A DNA stretch of 50,777 nucleotides from a virus. The DNA lies in IMG/VR virus record IMGVR_UViG_3300017917_004521, positions 1 through 50,777 of that record. One strand, given 5' to 3'. Position numbers and translations under genes: made by a program. Shown one piece after another: positions 38,377 through 47,383 of the stretch (position 1 is the stretch's first letter; the number at the start of each line of letters is the position of its first letter). The notes beneath the pieces were generated by a model. It was not told the DNA's origin. It saw only the letters and a list, made by a program, of their open reading frames with translations, and did not search any database.

Positions 38377-39474
38377 ATGACTTATTTTCTTAAATCTGGC
38401 ACACGTTTTAATGTTACTACCAAGGAGAGCATGGATCTCCATGAAACTCTGCCTCCAGGTAACTATACTGTCAAGTTTGACAAAATGGCAGGTTGTTTTT
38501 ACCTAGAACAAATTGATAGTTTTGAAATCAAAGGCAAGATCTACGGTGATACTCGTAAGCGAGCTCAGCGTATTTTGAGCACGTTTGAAGATCGTACTGC
38601 CAGCACCGGTGTACTACTCACTGGCGAAAAAGGTAGTGGTAAGACTCTGCTAGCCAAGATGCTGAGTATTGAAAGTGCTAAACTAGGTATTCCCACTATT
38701 GTAATTAATCAACCATGGTCTGGTGAAGAGTTTAATGCCTTCATTCAAATGATCGAACAGCCTACTGTAATCCTTTTCGACGAGTTTGAAAAGGTCTACG
38801 ATCGTGAAGATCAGGAAAAGATGCTGACTCTGCTTGACGGTGTTTATCCTAGCAAGAAGCTGTTCATTCTGACCTGTAATGACAAGTGGCGTGTCAATGA
38901 ACACATGCGTAACCGTCCGGGCCGTATCTACTACATGATGGACTACAAAGGCCTAGAAAACGACTTCATTGTCGAATACTGCATGGATAATCTAGATGCC
39001 ACTGAGCACATCCATACCATTTGCCGTATTGCCACTCTTTTCGACCAGTTCAACTTTGACATGCTCAAAGCCATGGTTGAAGAAATGAATCGCTACGACG
39101 AGACTCCGCAGGAAGTTATGAAGATGCTAAATGCTCGTCCTGAATTTGCTGGCGAAGTTCGTTATAAGGTTAACCTGCAGGTCAAAGGCATTGATGTTCC
39201 TGAAAAGGATGCCGATACTGAGTGGTGTGGTAATCCGTTAACTCAAAATGTTAGCATTGATTATAAGGTGTTCAACATGGACGATGATGCTGTTCTTTCT
39301 TCTACTGACGGAGCCGTATCTCGAGATTTTGATTGGGAAAGTGCTCGTTTTGTAGGTGCCGACCTTAAACAGGTTGATGCTCAAAATGGTAAGTTTGTTT
39401 TCATGAATGAGGACGGCGATCGTTGCGTCCTTCAAAAAATTCGTGAACGTGCATATCATTGGGATGCATTCTAA
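38377..39474 (+). CDS. AAA+ ATPase (FtsH/proteasome-like core)
   Basis: A 365-residue ATPase. A beta-rich N-terminal domain (1-60) is followed by Walker A GEKGSGKT (83-90), Walker B VILFDEFEK (131-139) and a sensor-like FILTCND. An NRPGR arginine-containing motif follows, as in the box VII of proteasomal and BCS1-type ATPases. A C-terminal domain of about 110 residues is beta-rich and acidic. No protease domain is present. Common in large phages; function unknown. A terminator follows. Confidence 0.82.
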   Translation: MTYFLKSGTRFNVTTKESMDLHETLPPGNYTVKFDKMAGCFYLEQIDSFEIKGKIYGDTRKRAQRILSTFEDRTASTGVLLTGEKGSGKTLLAKMLSIESAKLGIPTIVINQPWSGEEFNAFIQMIEQPTVILFDEFEKVYDREDQEKMLTLLDGVYPSKKLFILTCNDKWRVNEHMRNRPGRIYYMMDYKGLENDFIVEYCMDNLDATEHIHTICRIATLFDQFNFDMLKAMVEEMNRYDETPQEVMKMLNARPEFAGEVRYKVNLQVKGIDVPEKDADTEWCGNPLTQNVSIDYKVFNMDDDAVLSSTDGAVSRDFDWESARFVGADLKQVDAQNGKFVFMNEDGDRCVLQKIRERAYHWDAF

Positions 39475-39494
39475 ATTAGTTAATACACTAATTC

Positions 39495-39515
39495 AAAAGG
39501 CCGAAAGGCCTTTTT
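39495..39515 (+). terminator. Rho-independent terminator
   Basis: Stem AAAAGGCC/GGCCTTTT with a GAAA tetraloop and a T run. It separates the stress operon from the desaturase operon. Confidence 0.85.
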
Positions 39516-39549
39516 CTACATCCCAATTATTTAGACATTAAATACGAGT

Positions 39550-40305
39550 ATGAATACTACCGCAAAATTTAAATTCCTTCATGTTTCTAATCATTTAGTA
39601 GGTCTATTGGGCATCTACCTAGCGGTAACATCGGAATCCTATTGGTGGTTTCTTTTAGGGGCGTTATGTTTTCTATGGACTGGCATTGTCGGTGTAAATG
39701 TGGCACTCCACAGATATTTTTCTCATCGTGCATTTAAGACAACGCCGTTTAAAGAAAAGATCTTACTATGGTCTAGTGTTTTTACAGGGTTAGGTAGTCC
39801 TGCAATGTGGTGCTCTATACATCGTATGCATCATACACACAGCGATACTGACAAAGATCCTCATAATCCTCGACAATACGGAATTTTAAAAACTTGGTTC
39901 ACCATGTGGCCACATAAATCTATTCCTAAAAGATTCTTTGTTCCGTTTGTTAAAGATGACACAATGAGATTTATTCATAATCATTATTTTGCTATCAATT
40001 TTGTAACACTGATTTTATTGGCTGCAATTGATATTAGACTAGCAGCCTTTGCCTACTGTTTACCAGCTGTAGGCTGTTTTCATGGTGCATCGGCTATAGG
40101 AGTCATACCTCATTATTGGGGGTATCGAAATTATAGCGTTAACGATCAGAGCCATAATAATTGGCTTGCATCTATTTTAAGTCTAGGAGAAGGATGGCAT
40201 AATAATCATCATGCGAATCCCGGACGCTGGTGGCAAGGTGAGAATTGGTGGGAATTTGATCCTCCTGCCTTTATGATCAAACATTTTTTTATAAAGACAG
40301 AATGA
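39550..40305 (+). CDS. Membrane fatty-acid desaturase 1 of the cluster
   Basis: A 251-residue membrane di-iron desaturase. Histidine boxes are HRYFSH (54-59), HRMHH (91-95) and HNNHH (about 218-222, in GEGWHNNHH). Hydrophobic spans lie at about 15-50, 70-90 and 150-185. The DTDKDPHNPRQ stretch after box 2 is typical of delta-9 acyl-CoA/ACP desaturases. It is the first of three tandem, overlapping desaturase genes; an ACP gene lies in the facing operon, so acyl-ACP is a plausible substrate. No sigma-70 promoter is evident in the short upstream gap. Confidence 0.9.
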   Translation: MNTTAKFKFLHVSNHLVGLLGIYLAVTSESYWWFLLGALCFLWTGIVGVNVALHRYFSHRAFKTTPFKEKILLWSSVFTGLGSPAMWCSIHRMHHTHSDTDKDPHNPRQYGILKTWFTMWPHKSIPKRFFVPFVKDDTMRFIHNHYFAINFVTLILLAAIDIRLAAFAYCLPAVGCFHGASAIGVIPHYWGYRNYSVNDQSHNNWLASILSLGEGWHNNHHANPGRWWQGENWWEFDPPAFMIKHFFIKTE

Positions 40306-41024
40306 CTGCCCTCTCTAGATATATCTTATTGGTAAATGTTCCAGTAATACTAATCTCATTATTACTTCCCTTTACAAATTTTATCACTTATTCCACGCTG
40401 GCATATTTTTTTGTATTTTTCTTTTGTATATATTGGGTTTCGGGAAATTTCTATCATTTGTACTGGAGCCACAGACAGTTTATTACAACCCCTCTTTTTG
40501 AAAAAATAACAGCTCTTCTTGGTCTATTTGTAATGGTCGGAGATCCTATCAACTATGTGAAAACACATCGTTGGCATCATGCCCATAGTGACACTGACAA
40601 AGATCTTCATAGCCCTGTACATGGAAGAATTCATAGTTTAATCGGATGGATGTTTAAAGATGTTTCGCTGCCGTTATTTGGTGTTAGAGATATAGTTAAT
40701 AATTCTTACCTAAATTTTTTAGCTCAACATCAAATAAAAATTATATGGTTAACACTTGTTCTTGTATTTGCAATTGATCGATCAATGTTTTCTGCATTGA
40801 TCTATACAATGGTTTTGGGATTCAGTTTAGAAATGATAACTAATGCATTCGCACATAGTCCGTATTCTAAATCTGCTAAAAACAATTATGTATTAGCATG
40901 GCTCTGCTTATCTACGTTGCATAGAAATCATCACAGTGATCCTAAGATCTCAAATTTAAACGATCCTTGGAGATTTATTAAAAGGCTGTTGATATTTTTG
41001 AAATTAATTAAAGAAAAAACATGA
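40302..41024 (+). CDS. Membrane fatty-acid desaturase 2 of the cluster
   Basis: A 240-residue desaturase. Boxes are HLYWSH (52-57), HRWHH (89-93) and HRNHH (about 210-214). Box 3 is HRNHH instead of the HNNHH of its neighbours, and box 1 lacks the usual H-R, so it is a divergent paralogue that may have another regio- or chemo-specificity (second double bond, acetylenase or hydroxylase). It overlaps both desaturase neighbours by 4 nt. Confidence 0.88.
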   Translation: MTALSRYILLVNVPVILISLLLPFTNFITYSTLAYFFVFFFCIYWVSGNFYHLYWSHRQFITTPLFEKITALLGLFVMVGDPINYVKTHRWHHAHSDTDKDLHSPVHGRIHSLIGWMFKDVSLPLFGVRDIVNNSYLNFLAQHQIKIIWLTLVLVFAIDRSMFSALIYTMVLGFSLEMITNAFAHSPYSKSAKNNYVLAWLCLSTLHRNHHSDPKISNLNDPWRFIKRLLIFLKLIKEKT

Positions 41025-41803
41025 ATTGGTACTTTTATAAAATATGGATCCCACTACAGATATTGACAGTTGCTGCCTTTGTTGCATTGGGGTTAGGTCT
41101 CTATACTGTTAATTGGTGGGTAGTTTTTATTGCTTGGTTTTTAATCGGTCCGGTTGGAACAGGTGTAGGCTACCATCGACTGTTTAGCCATAGGCAATTT
41201 TCTACATGGAAACCGGTAGAATACGTTATTGCTTTTTTAGGTACACTGGCCGCTTATGCACCTGTATTGTTTTGGGCCAGTCAACATCAATATCATCATA
41301 CTGTTGCAGACACAGAAGACGATCCTAGCAGCCCTAAGATCTATGGATTCTGGGAAAGTTTTTTATGGTGGCGAATGCGACAAAGTGTTCTTAAAAAAAT
41401 TGATCTTCGATGCCCTCCAATTCGGATGTTATTAAAAGATAAAGTTTTAATGTTTTTTAGCAAACAGTTTACCAAGATCGTTTATACCACGGTAATTTTA
41501 CTAGCTGTTATTGATATCAATCTATTGATCAGTCTGTTTATTATTCCTGTGTTCATTGAGCACATGCGGGTAAATGCAGTCAGTAGTTTAAGTCATATCA
41601 ATGTTCCGTTTAGTTATAAAAATTTTGAAACTCGGGATCAAGGTCAAAATAATATACTTTTTGGTTATATAACCTGTGGATTCGGGTGGCACAACAATCA
41701 TCATGCTTTTCCTCGCAAACTAGACAACCGCGAACGTTGGTGGGAATTAGATATTGAGGGAATTATTGCTAGGGCATTGTCAAAAAAATCAAATGTTCAT
41801 TGA
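41021..41803 (+). CDS. Membrane fatty-acid desaturase 3 of the cluster
   Basis: A 260-residue desaturase. Boxes are HRLFSH (52-57), HQYHH (89-93) and HNNHH (about 225-229, in GFGWHNNHH). The His of box 2 is preceded by SQ rather than a hydrophobic residue. Membrane spans are at about 10-50, 68-88 and 155-185. It overlaps the previous gene by 4 nt and the aminotransferase gene by 11 nt, so the whole group should be one translationally coupled operon. Confidence 0.9.
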   Translation: MNWYFYKIWIPLQILTVAAFVALGLGLYTVNWWVVFIAWFLIGPVGTGVGYHRLFSHRQFSTWKPVEYVIAFLGTLAAYAPVLFWASQHQYHHTVADTEDDPSSPKIYGFWESFLWWRMRQSVLKKIDLRCPPIRMLLKDKVLMFFSKQFTKIVYTTVILLAVIDINLLISLFIIPVFIEHMRVNAVSSLSHINVPFSYKNFETRDQGQNNILFGYITCGFGWHNNHHAFPRKLDNRERWWELDIEGIIARALSKKSNVH

Positions 41804-42617
41804 TCAATCTAAATATCTCCCCTTTGCTAAGGTAACTCCTATTAGATTGCCCAACGTGATGGAATCAATAAAAAGACATCACAGGTACGAAACAGCTGAT
41901 TTAAAGTATCTAGAAGATGTTTTTAGGCAGTGGTATTCACCTTTAGTGAATCTTGAGGCATTTCCTTATATGTATTTTTTGAATAATGGAATTACACAAG
42001 GCCTTGAATACCTTTCAATACACTATAAAAGTAAAGATATTAAAATGCTGCTGGGGGACTATTTCTGGCTTAAAACTTTAGGAGTTGCTCAAGAAGTTCA
42101 AGAACCCGTGCCCTGTGATATCAGTTACTCTTCTTTGCCTAGTGCAAGAAATGGATCAATGGATTCAGTTATCTGGGATAGTCGAATGCATATATTGGAC
42201 GGTGCTTATATAGGAACATCTACAATAAAAGCAGAACTTCCGACAAATACTGAAATCTTATTGTTAGGTTTTAGTAAAAATCTCGGAATACCAGAAATGA
42301 GATTAGGTCTAATGTTATCTAAAAACAAAATTCCGACACTCGAAGGTATACAAAAGATTTTTAACTACGTAGGAACTATTGGATTCAGAACTGCCGCAAA
42401 AGTGTGTGAAGAAATACCTATCATAACTCTTGCTGAATCTCTCAAAACAGTGCAAAATAAGTATTGTAGAGTTTTTCCAGAATACGAACTCGATCCAGCT
42501 GACAGTGCTTTGTTAGCGATTACAGAAAATACTAAATTTAATTTTTATAAAAGGCCCGACGGAACAATACGTGTTCCATTAGGGGAAAGTATAACAAAAT
42601 GGCTGACCCAATTATAA
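41793..42617 (+). CDS. Compact PLP-dependent aminotransferase-like protein
   Basis: A 274-residue protein from ATG 41793. Fold-type-I features: NNGITQG (65-71, cofactor phosphate loop), D136-x2-Y139 (DGAY), the Schiff-base lysine K162 in GFSKNLGIPEMRLG with R170, and a C-terminal I-R-V-P-L substrate strand. At 274 residues it is much shorter than the roughly 400 of aspartate aminotransferase, mainly at the N-terminus and large domain. It may transaminate a keto acid or act on a bound acyl or aminoacyl group. The assignment is strong for the fold, weak for the reaction. Confidence 0.75.
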   Translation: MFIDQSKYLPFAKVTPIRLPNVMESIKRHHRYETADLKYLEDVFRQWYSPLVNLEAFPYMYFLNNGITQGLEYLSIHYKSKDIKMLLGDYFWLKTLGVAQEVQEPVPCDISYSSLPSARNGSMDSVIWDSRMHILDGAYIGTSTIKAELPTNTEILLLGFSKNLGIPEMRLGLMLSKNKIPTLEGIQKIFNYVGTIGFRTAAKVCEEIPIITLAESLKTVQNKYCRVFPEYELDPADSALLAITENTKFNFYKRPDGTIRVPLGESITKWLTQL

Positions 42618-43786
42618 TCGTTGATCCTGTTAGATATACAGGTTATAGTTACATAACTACAATTAAAAAAAGAGTAAACCATAGCAAACTCATTGCTTTA
42701 TGGACTTCAGAAGCTGCTAGAGAATTAAACACCGACGCCAATAATCTTGTCGATGAAGAAATTTTTTCTAACGACTTCGACGAAACTATTGCAGAAATTG
42801 GAAATCAAAAACCGAGATGCGTACTAGTCGGTAGCGATACAGGGTTTCCACTTGCAGACAAACTGCAAATGCATTATCATCCTAAAAAATCAAATGATCC
42901 CTCTTTGCATCAATATAGAATAGATAAATTTTCTTATTTTAATTATTTGAAAGACCGGGGATTAATTCATACTTCGCAGGCATTGGTAACACACGATAAC
43001 CTGTCAGAGTTTGATCCAACAAAAAAATACGTTGTAAAACCAATAGACGGGCAAGGCAATGATAATACTTTTATTACAGATAACATAGCACAATTAAACT
43101 TAACAAAGTTTAAAGATAAATTTATGATTCAAGATTATATCGATGGTCCTGAATATTGTATCGAAGTATGCACCAATGACGGAGATCATAAATGTACTAT
43201 GGCCAGTATCTATAAAGGTGATCACATGGTTGACTTGAATCCGTGGAGAGAAGAAAATGAATTAATTTCTCATACGGATCCTGTAGTACAAGTTTTATTT
43301 GATTATATAAAACCTATTCTCACTGCACTAGGTGTTAAAATAGGTGTAACTTGGTCTCAAATAAAAATAGAGAACGGTGTTCCTCATTTAATTGAAATTA
43401 ATTTTAGATCTCAAGGTCATGGGTTAATGACTCCTATTCAATTATCCACCGGTATCAATTGGGTGTCAGAAACTCTAAAAAGTTATTTGAATCTTGTGCA
43501 ACCTGTTTATAAAGGTATTGCCTACAAAAAGATAGGTGAATTTAATAAAGTTTCTATAAACAATAGACAAGAAAAATACATGGATTATTTGCCTATCGAA
43601 GATATACAATTACTAGAGTCGGTTTATTTTATTGCGGTAGCTGATCGAATGTTCCCAGGAATTGTTCCTGTTTCAAGAAGTGTAAGAACAACAATGGGTA
43701 GCATTATAGTTCATAATACAGATAGCGTTAAGTATAAAGAAGATATGGAAAAAATTAATCAGTGGAAAGAAAAAGTAGGAAATTAA
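42599..43786 (+). CDS. ATP-grasp ligase
   Basis: A 395-residue ATP-grasp protein. The nucleotide-binding parts are K143/K147 with the glycine-rich PIDGQGNDN (148-156) and the QDYIDGPEY segment. The metal-binding triad is IEINFR (E266, N268, R270). Such enzymes join a carboxylate to an amine, as in L-amino-acid ligases and carnosine-synthase-like enzymes. The GQG loop and the spacing fit that group. It probably couples an amino acid to a carboxylate made by its neighbours. Strong ribosome site AGGGGAAAG; overlaps the previous gene by 19 nt. Confidence 0.87.
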   Translation: MADPIIIVDPVRYTGYSYITTIKKRVNHSKLIALWTSEAARELNTDANNLVDEEIFSNDFDETIAEIGNQKPRCVLVGSDTGFPLADKLQMHYHPKKSNDPSLHQYRIDKFSYFNYLKDRGLIHTSQALVTHDNLSEFDPTKKYVVKPIDGQGNDNTFITDNIAQLNLTKFKDKFMIQDYIDGPEYCIEVCTNDGDHKCTMASIYKGDHMVDLNPWREENELISHTDPVVQVLFDYIKPILTALGVKIGVTWSQIKIENGVPHLIEINFRSQGHGLMTPIQLSTGINWVSETLKSYLNLVQPVYKGIAYKKIGEFNKVSINNRQEKYMDYLPIEDIQLLESVYFIAVADRMFPGIVPVSRSVRTTMGSIIVHNTDSVKYKEDMEKINQWKEKVGN

Positions 43787-43790
43787 AATA

Positions 43791-44432
43791 ATGATTATTT
43801 CTAACGAACAAAATTTTAAATTAGATAGAACAGATTTTATGTATCCCTGTCAGTTAGAAAAAATAACTGATGGTGAATTTGTAGTTAAACAATATTCCAC
43901 GGTCTATGGATTTGTGCTAAACGGAACTGTAGAAATTAATGAAAATAAAATTATGAAAGAACACGAGTTCTTTTCTTTTAATTTCATGTATGCATCTAAA
44001 ATAAAAGTTAATGGTACAGCCGTTGTGATAACACGATACGGTTTTAATGGTCAAAATGTATTTGGCGGCCCTGTAGAAAAACAAGGGCGTCTTTGCTATA
44101 TCAATAACTGCTCTGATAGTCTACTAGTTTATCCGCCAAGAATGGGTGATCCTAGCATGAGTCTTTTGCATTTTCCACCAGGAATTGTACAGGATTTTCA
44201 TACACATCCTAGTTTTAGATTAGGTATTATTTTTAGAGGAAAAGGCTATGCTGAATCTAAAGAAAATAGATATGACCTAACTCCTGGGTGTGTGTTCTGT
44301 ATGGAAGAACAAGAAGTACACAGGTTTGTCACTGAAGGCAATCAATTAAGTGTAATTTCGTTCCACCCAGACGGCGACTGGGGGCCGACCGATCAAAATC
44401 ATACACTTTTAAATAGAACTTACCTAAAATAA
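43791..44432 (+). CDS. Cupin-fold metalloprotein
   Basis: A 213-residue double-cupin-like protein. The C-terminal cupin holds H137-T-H139 in motif 1 (PPGIVQDFHTHPSF) and E175 or E173 with H177 in motif 2 (MEEQEVHRF); these would bind Fe, Mn or Ni. The N-terminal half looks like a degenerate cupin. It could be an oxygenase, an epimerase or a sensor. It ends one base from the convergent gene, with no visible terminator. Confidence 0.75.
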   Translation: MIISNEQNFKLDRTDFMYPCQLEKITDGEFVVKQYSTVYGFVLNGTVEINENKIMKEHEFFSFNFMYASKIKVNGTAVVITRYGFNGQNVFGGPVEKQGRLCYINNCSDSLLVYPPRMGDPSMSLLHFPPGIVQDFHTHPSFRLGIIFRGKGYAESKENRYDLTPGCVFCMEEQEVHRFVTEGNQLSVISFHPDGDWGPTDQNHTLLNRTYLK

Positions 44433-44433
44433 T

Positions 44434-44883
44434 TTAGTAGTGATCGAAGAATGCTTCTACCATTATGTAATCAGATAGAACATCGGTAGGAACATCGGCT
44501 TCAATTTTTTTTATCTCAGCTTGAATCTTTAAAAGTTGATTTAGCGATTCTCGTTTAGATTGATGTGTTATGTAAACATCAGAGGTTGATAATCGATCAT
44601 GAGGTTCTTTGTTCATGAATCCTTGAACTGTGTAAACAATATTAGAGTCTTCTTTTTCTAAGAAGTTATAGATAAAATTAGTATCTGCTATTAGATAATC
44701 TCTAAAGTTAGTTACTGATTCGATCCAGGTATCGAATATTTCTTTATCATAATAAGAAGGATTAATAAAATGAGTTCCGTCTTCTTTTAGATTATTACTT
44801 CTGCTGATTTCAGCCATGGTAATGAAATTTAAATATCTAGCATCTTGCTCTAAAGGTGTCCATTTTGTAATAACTAAAAACAT
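44434..44883 (-). CDS. Unknown protein at the end of the minus-strand operon
   Basis: A 149-residue acidic/helical protein starting at 44883, preceded by AGGAGA. The N-terminal strand FLVITKWTPL and a mid-part with many Asp/Asn/Tyr residues suggest a small alpha/beta fold. No motif of a known enzyme is seen. It is the last gene of the biosynthetic-type operon and may have a binding or tailoring role. Confidence 0.6.
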   Translation of the reverse strand: MFLVITKWTPLEQDARYLNFITMAEISRSNNLKEDGTHFINPSYYDKEIFDTWIESVTNFRDYLIADTNFIYNFLEKEDSNIVYTVQGFMNKEPHDRLSTSDVYITHQSKRESLNQLLKIQAEIKKIEADVPTDVLSDYIMVEAFFDHY

Positions 44884-44899
44884 TTATTTTCTCCTAACC

Positions 44900-45532
44900 T
44901 TATTTATGTCTCAACTCGTTGTTAAGAACTAACAACAAAATTGCAAGATTTCTGTGATATATCGGATTTATTAATGTTTTGAGATTAATAAATTTAAATG
45001 AATCTATATCTTCCTGACAGGTAATTAATTTTTCTACATATACACTATATCTATCAGAGAAATAAGGAGACAGAGATTTACGTTGATACCGACTCCAGTT
45101 TTCCTTAGTAATTCTATTAGATATTCTAATTGCTATATGAAATGAATTGTAATGAAGACTTTCAAAATGCTCGCTCAATATATCAGTGATTTTATTCAAT
45201 TTGTTATTAGGGTTACCGTTGAGCATTTCTTCTGTAAAGGTTAGTCCGAGCACCCAGGTAGGCATGGGCTTTGTTGGAGAATTCCATGCTACCTGAAATG
45301 TATAACCTACAGCAACTCCGGTTATTTTATTATCTGTAAATTCGCCTGCAACAGCAAAATTTTCTAAATTATCTCTAGTAAAAGACTGTAGATAGAACCG
45401 ACATTTTTTCTCCATCTGTTCGTACAGATAGTTTCGATTGTTTGTTGTTTTTTCGTAGGCCAGAAACTGTTTTAAAATTTGACTAAAAATTTTTTGATCT
45501 TTATCTGGATCTAATAAACGATAAGTTTTCAT
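44900..45532 (-). CDS. GNAT-like protein, activity unproven
   Basis: A 210-residue protein starting at 45532. The middle (NLENFAVAGEFTDNKITGVAVGYTFQVAW) resembles a GNAT beta-hairpin core, and a helix-rich N-terminus precedes it; the expected acetyl-CoA loop R/Q-x-x-G-x-G/A is not clear. It overlaps the next upstream gene by 4 nt. Two other GNAT-like proteins occur in this operon, so a related acyltransferase is likely. Confidence 0.5.
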   Translation of the reverse strand: MKTYRLLDPDKDQKIFSQILKQFLAYEKTTNNRNYLYEQMEKKCRFYLQSFTRDNLENFAVAGEFTDNKITGVAVGYTFQVAWNSPTKPMPTWVLGLTFTEEMLNGNPNNKLNKITDILSEHFESLHYNSFHIAIRISNRITKENWSRYQRKSLSPYFSDRYSVYVEKLITCQEDIDSFKFINLKTLINPIYHRNLAILLLVLNNELRHK

Positions 45533-46113
45533 CTTTTTCTTTTATAGCAGGATAAAATATCTTTGTACGGAACATTAAATCCATAGGTAAACAAATATCT
45601 ATTTTTAGTATCATCTAAAGATATTACGTCGTGTATGCACGATGTGTCTAATAGATAGGCATGATTATCTTTACAGGTAAAAGGTTTAGCCTGTGACTCA
45701 AAAAGATTGTCGTCTCGAGTCGATGATGTTCTGGTAACAGCAATGTCGGAATTTTTAATACCGATATTAATACAGCATTGCCTGTTTGATTCGTCGAAGT
45801 GTGGTAGAACAGATCCGTTTGTTTTTAACAGCCCCACTCGTTGATAATCAAACTTTATTATATAGAATAAAGAAGTCAGATACTCTGTAACATACTTGGC
45901 CAGCCCTGGATGTTCTAGATATAATTTTCTAACAAATGAGATTGCACCATATTTTGATCTATCTAGCTGATATTCGGTCCAATACAACGATGTAGGATTA
46001 TCCTCCATACTATTACCGTAAGTATGTTTATATATCGGTAAAGACTCGAATATAGAGAGATCGAATCCCTCTGGAAGAACAAAATTGTTATCTAATTCAA
46101 AAAATCCATTCAT
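45529..46113 (-). CDS. 2-oxoglutarate/Fe(II) oxygenase-like protein A
   Basis: A 194-residue protein with the facial triad of this superfamily: H105-F-D107 (LPHFDES) and H161 (SCIHDV), with R172 (NRYLF) placed to bind 2-oxoglutarate. The size fits small aspartyl-beta-hydroxylase or prolyl-hydroxylase-like enzymes. It should hydroxylate a C-H bond of a small-molecule or carrier-bound substrate. It overlaps both neighbours by 4 nt and is one of three consecutive oxygenases. Confidence 0.75.
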   Translation of the reverse strand: MNGFFELDNNFVLPEGFDLSIFESLPIYKHTYGNSMEDNPTSLYWTEYQLDRSKYGAISFVRKLYLEHPGLAKYVTEYLTSLFYIIKFDYQRVGLLKTNGSVLPHFDESNRQCCINIGIKNSDIAVTRTSSTRDDNLFESQAKPFTCKDNHAYLLDTSCIHDVISLDDTKNRYLFTYGFNVPYKDILSCYKRKR

Positions 46114-46757
46114 CCGTCAACCCTTTGTAGAAAATTTAAATGATCTATACTTTCTAATGTACCTCGCACCACTATTGCAACTCTAGACCTATTTCCTTCA
46201 ACAGGAACTCGATGGGGGTACCATCGAGAATCTAGGCAGAATACTGTGTTCTTTCTCATAGGCTTGATTGCGTATATTTGATCTTCAACCATGTGATTTT
46301 CTATTTTTTTTAGTTCCAACGCATGTTGTTGAAATTCTGGTTTAATCCTTGCCTGCTCTAAAAATGTTTTAGCTGTGTCCAGTCCGAAACAGATTCGAAA
46401 TCCCATTGGATTATCTTTATCAAAATGAAAATTAAAATCGTACTCTGGTTGGGTTTCTTGAAATAACATTAGAACCAGCCTGTTATTATCATTGTTTTTG
46501 ATCGGAAGACTTTCTATAATTTGATAAATTTTATCAAAATACTCAAGGCGATTGTAATTATGAAACAGTTTTCCGTCGTACTCAAGTAATCTTCTATCCC
46601 AAGGGTATTTTCGATTGTTTCTTTGAAAATATATTTCTTCTTCTTTAGAATGTCCTAACCTTACATGTTCGTCGGCGGTGTTTTTAATAAATGATTTTAA
46701 AACATCAAATGGAATATCCGGAACTTCGATGTTAACTTCTCCGTAGATCAGGGCCAT
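46110..46757 (-). CDS. 2-oxoglutarate/Fe(II) oxygenase-like protein B
   Basis: A 215-residue protein. The triad is H111-F-D113 (NFHFDKD) and H182 (WYPHRV), with R190/R192 (NRSRVAI) as co-substrate ligand. The core matches the double-stranded beta-helix pattern of small non-haem oxygenases. It overlaps both neighbours, 10 nt upstream and 4 nt downstream. The substrate is unknown; an acyl- or aminoacyl-carrier substrate would fit the setting. Confidence 0.78.
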   Translation of the reverse strand: MALIYGEVNIEVPDIPFDVLKSFIKNTADEHVRLGHSKEEEIYFQRNNRKYPWDRRLLEYDGKLFHNYNRLEYFDKIYQIIESLPIKNNDNNRLVLMLFQETQPEYDFNFHFDKDNPMGFRICFGLDTAKTFLEQARIKPEFQQHALELKKIENHMVEDQIYAIKPMRKNTVFCLDSRWYPHRVPVEGNRSRVAIVVRGTLESIDHLNFLQRVDG

Positions 46758-47383
46758 TGTTCTTCTCTCAATTCTTTAAAACAATCTTTATGCACATCTA
46801 ACAACAGAATAGATCTCGTATTTTGTCCGTTATGTTCTGTTCCGTGAAATGCATCACCGTCACTGAATGCAAACACTTTACCTGGCTCCCAAGTTCGAGG
46901 AGGTAAATCTTCTATAAAAAACACAGCGCCCGGGTCGCAGTCTATGCCCATATGAATTCGGATGTAGTCGTTACACATACCGTAATGTTTGTTTAATTTT
47001 GCACCAGGGTGTATTACATTAAATCCAACAGTACCGACAAATTCTAAGTAGGGTTCTAGGCAACGTTCTAAATTAGGAGTTAGTTTTTGTTTAATTTTAA
47101 AATTTTCTAAAGCACGTTTTCTACTAGCCTCTGTAGATCCGTATATAGCGTCTAGCTCCGGCTTAGAACACGATTCGTCTGCGATTCTAGTAAACACCAA
47201 CTGAAATCCGCCCTGATATAAAATTTTACCATTAGAAAGCCCTTGTCGAGCAGTCATTAGGTTATTAGGCTTAACATGTAAAAATTGTTGTGATAGCTGA
47301 TAAAAATCTTGACGTATTAATTCATAGTTTTCTTTTAGGCTATGCACTAATGCAAAGTCGGAAACATCAATATATTTTTTCAT
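46748..47383 (-). CDS. Aspartyl/asparaginyl beta-hydroxylase-family protein
   Basis: A 211-residue protein with the Asp/Asn beta-hydroxylase pattern: HPGAKLNKHYGMCNDYIRIHMGI (H133, R142, H144), PGKVFAFSDGDAFHGTEHNG with H180/H184, and R190 in NTRSILLLD. In this family His-His coordinate iron and Arg binds 2-oxoglutarate. It is the most confidently placed of the three oxygenases. Ends one base into the previous gene. Confidence 0.83.
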   Translation of the reverse strand: MKKYIDVSDFALVHSLKENYELIRQDFYQLSQQFLHVKPNNLMTARQGLSNGKILYQGGFQLVFTRIADESCSKPELDAIYGSTEASRKRALENFKIKQKLTPNLERCLEPYLEFVGTVGFNVIHPGAKLNKHYGMCNDYIRIHMGIDCDPGAVFFIEDLPPRTWEPGKVFAFSDGDAFHGTEHNGQNTRSILLLDVHKDCFKELREEQWP

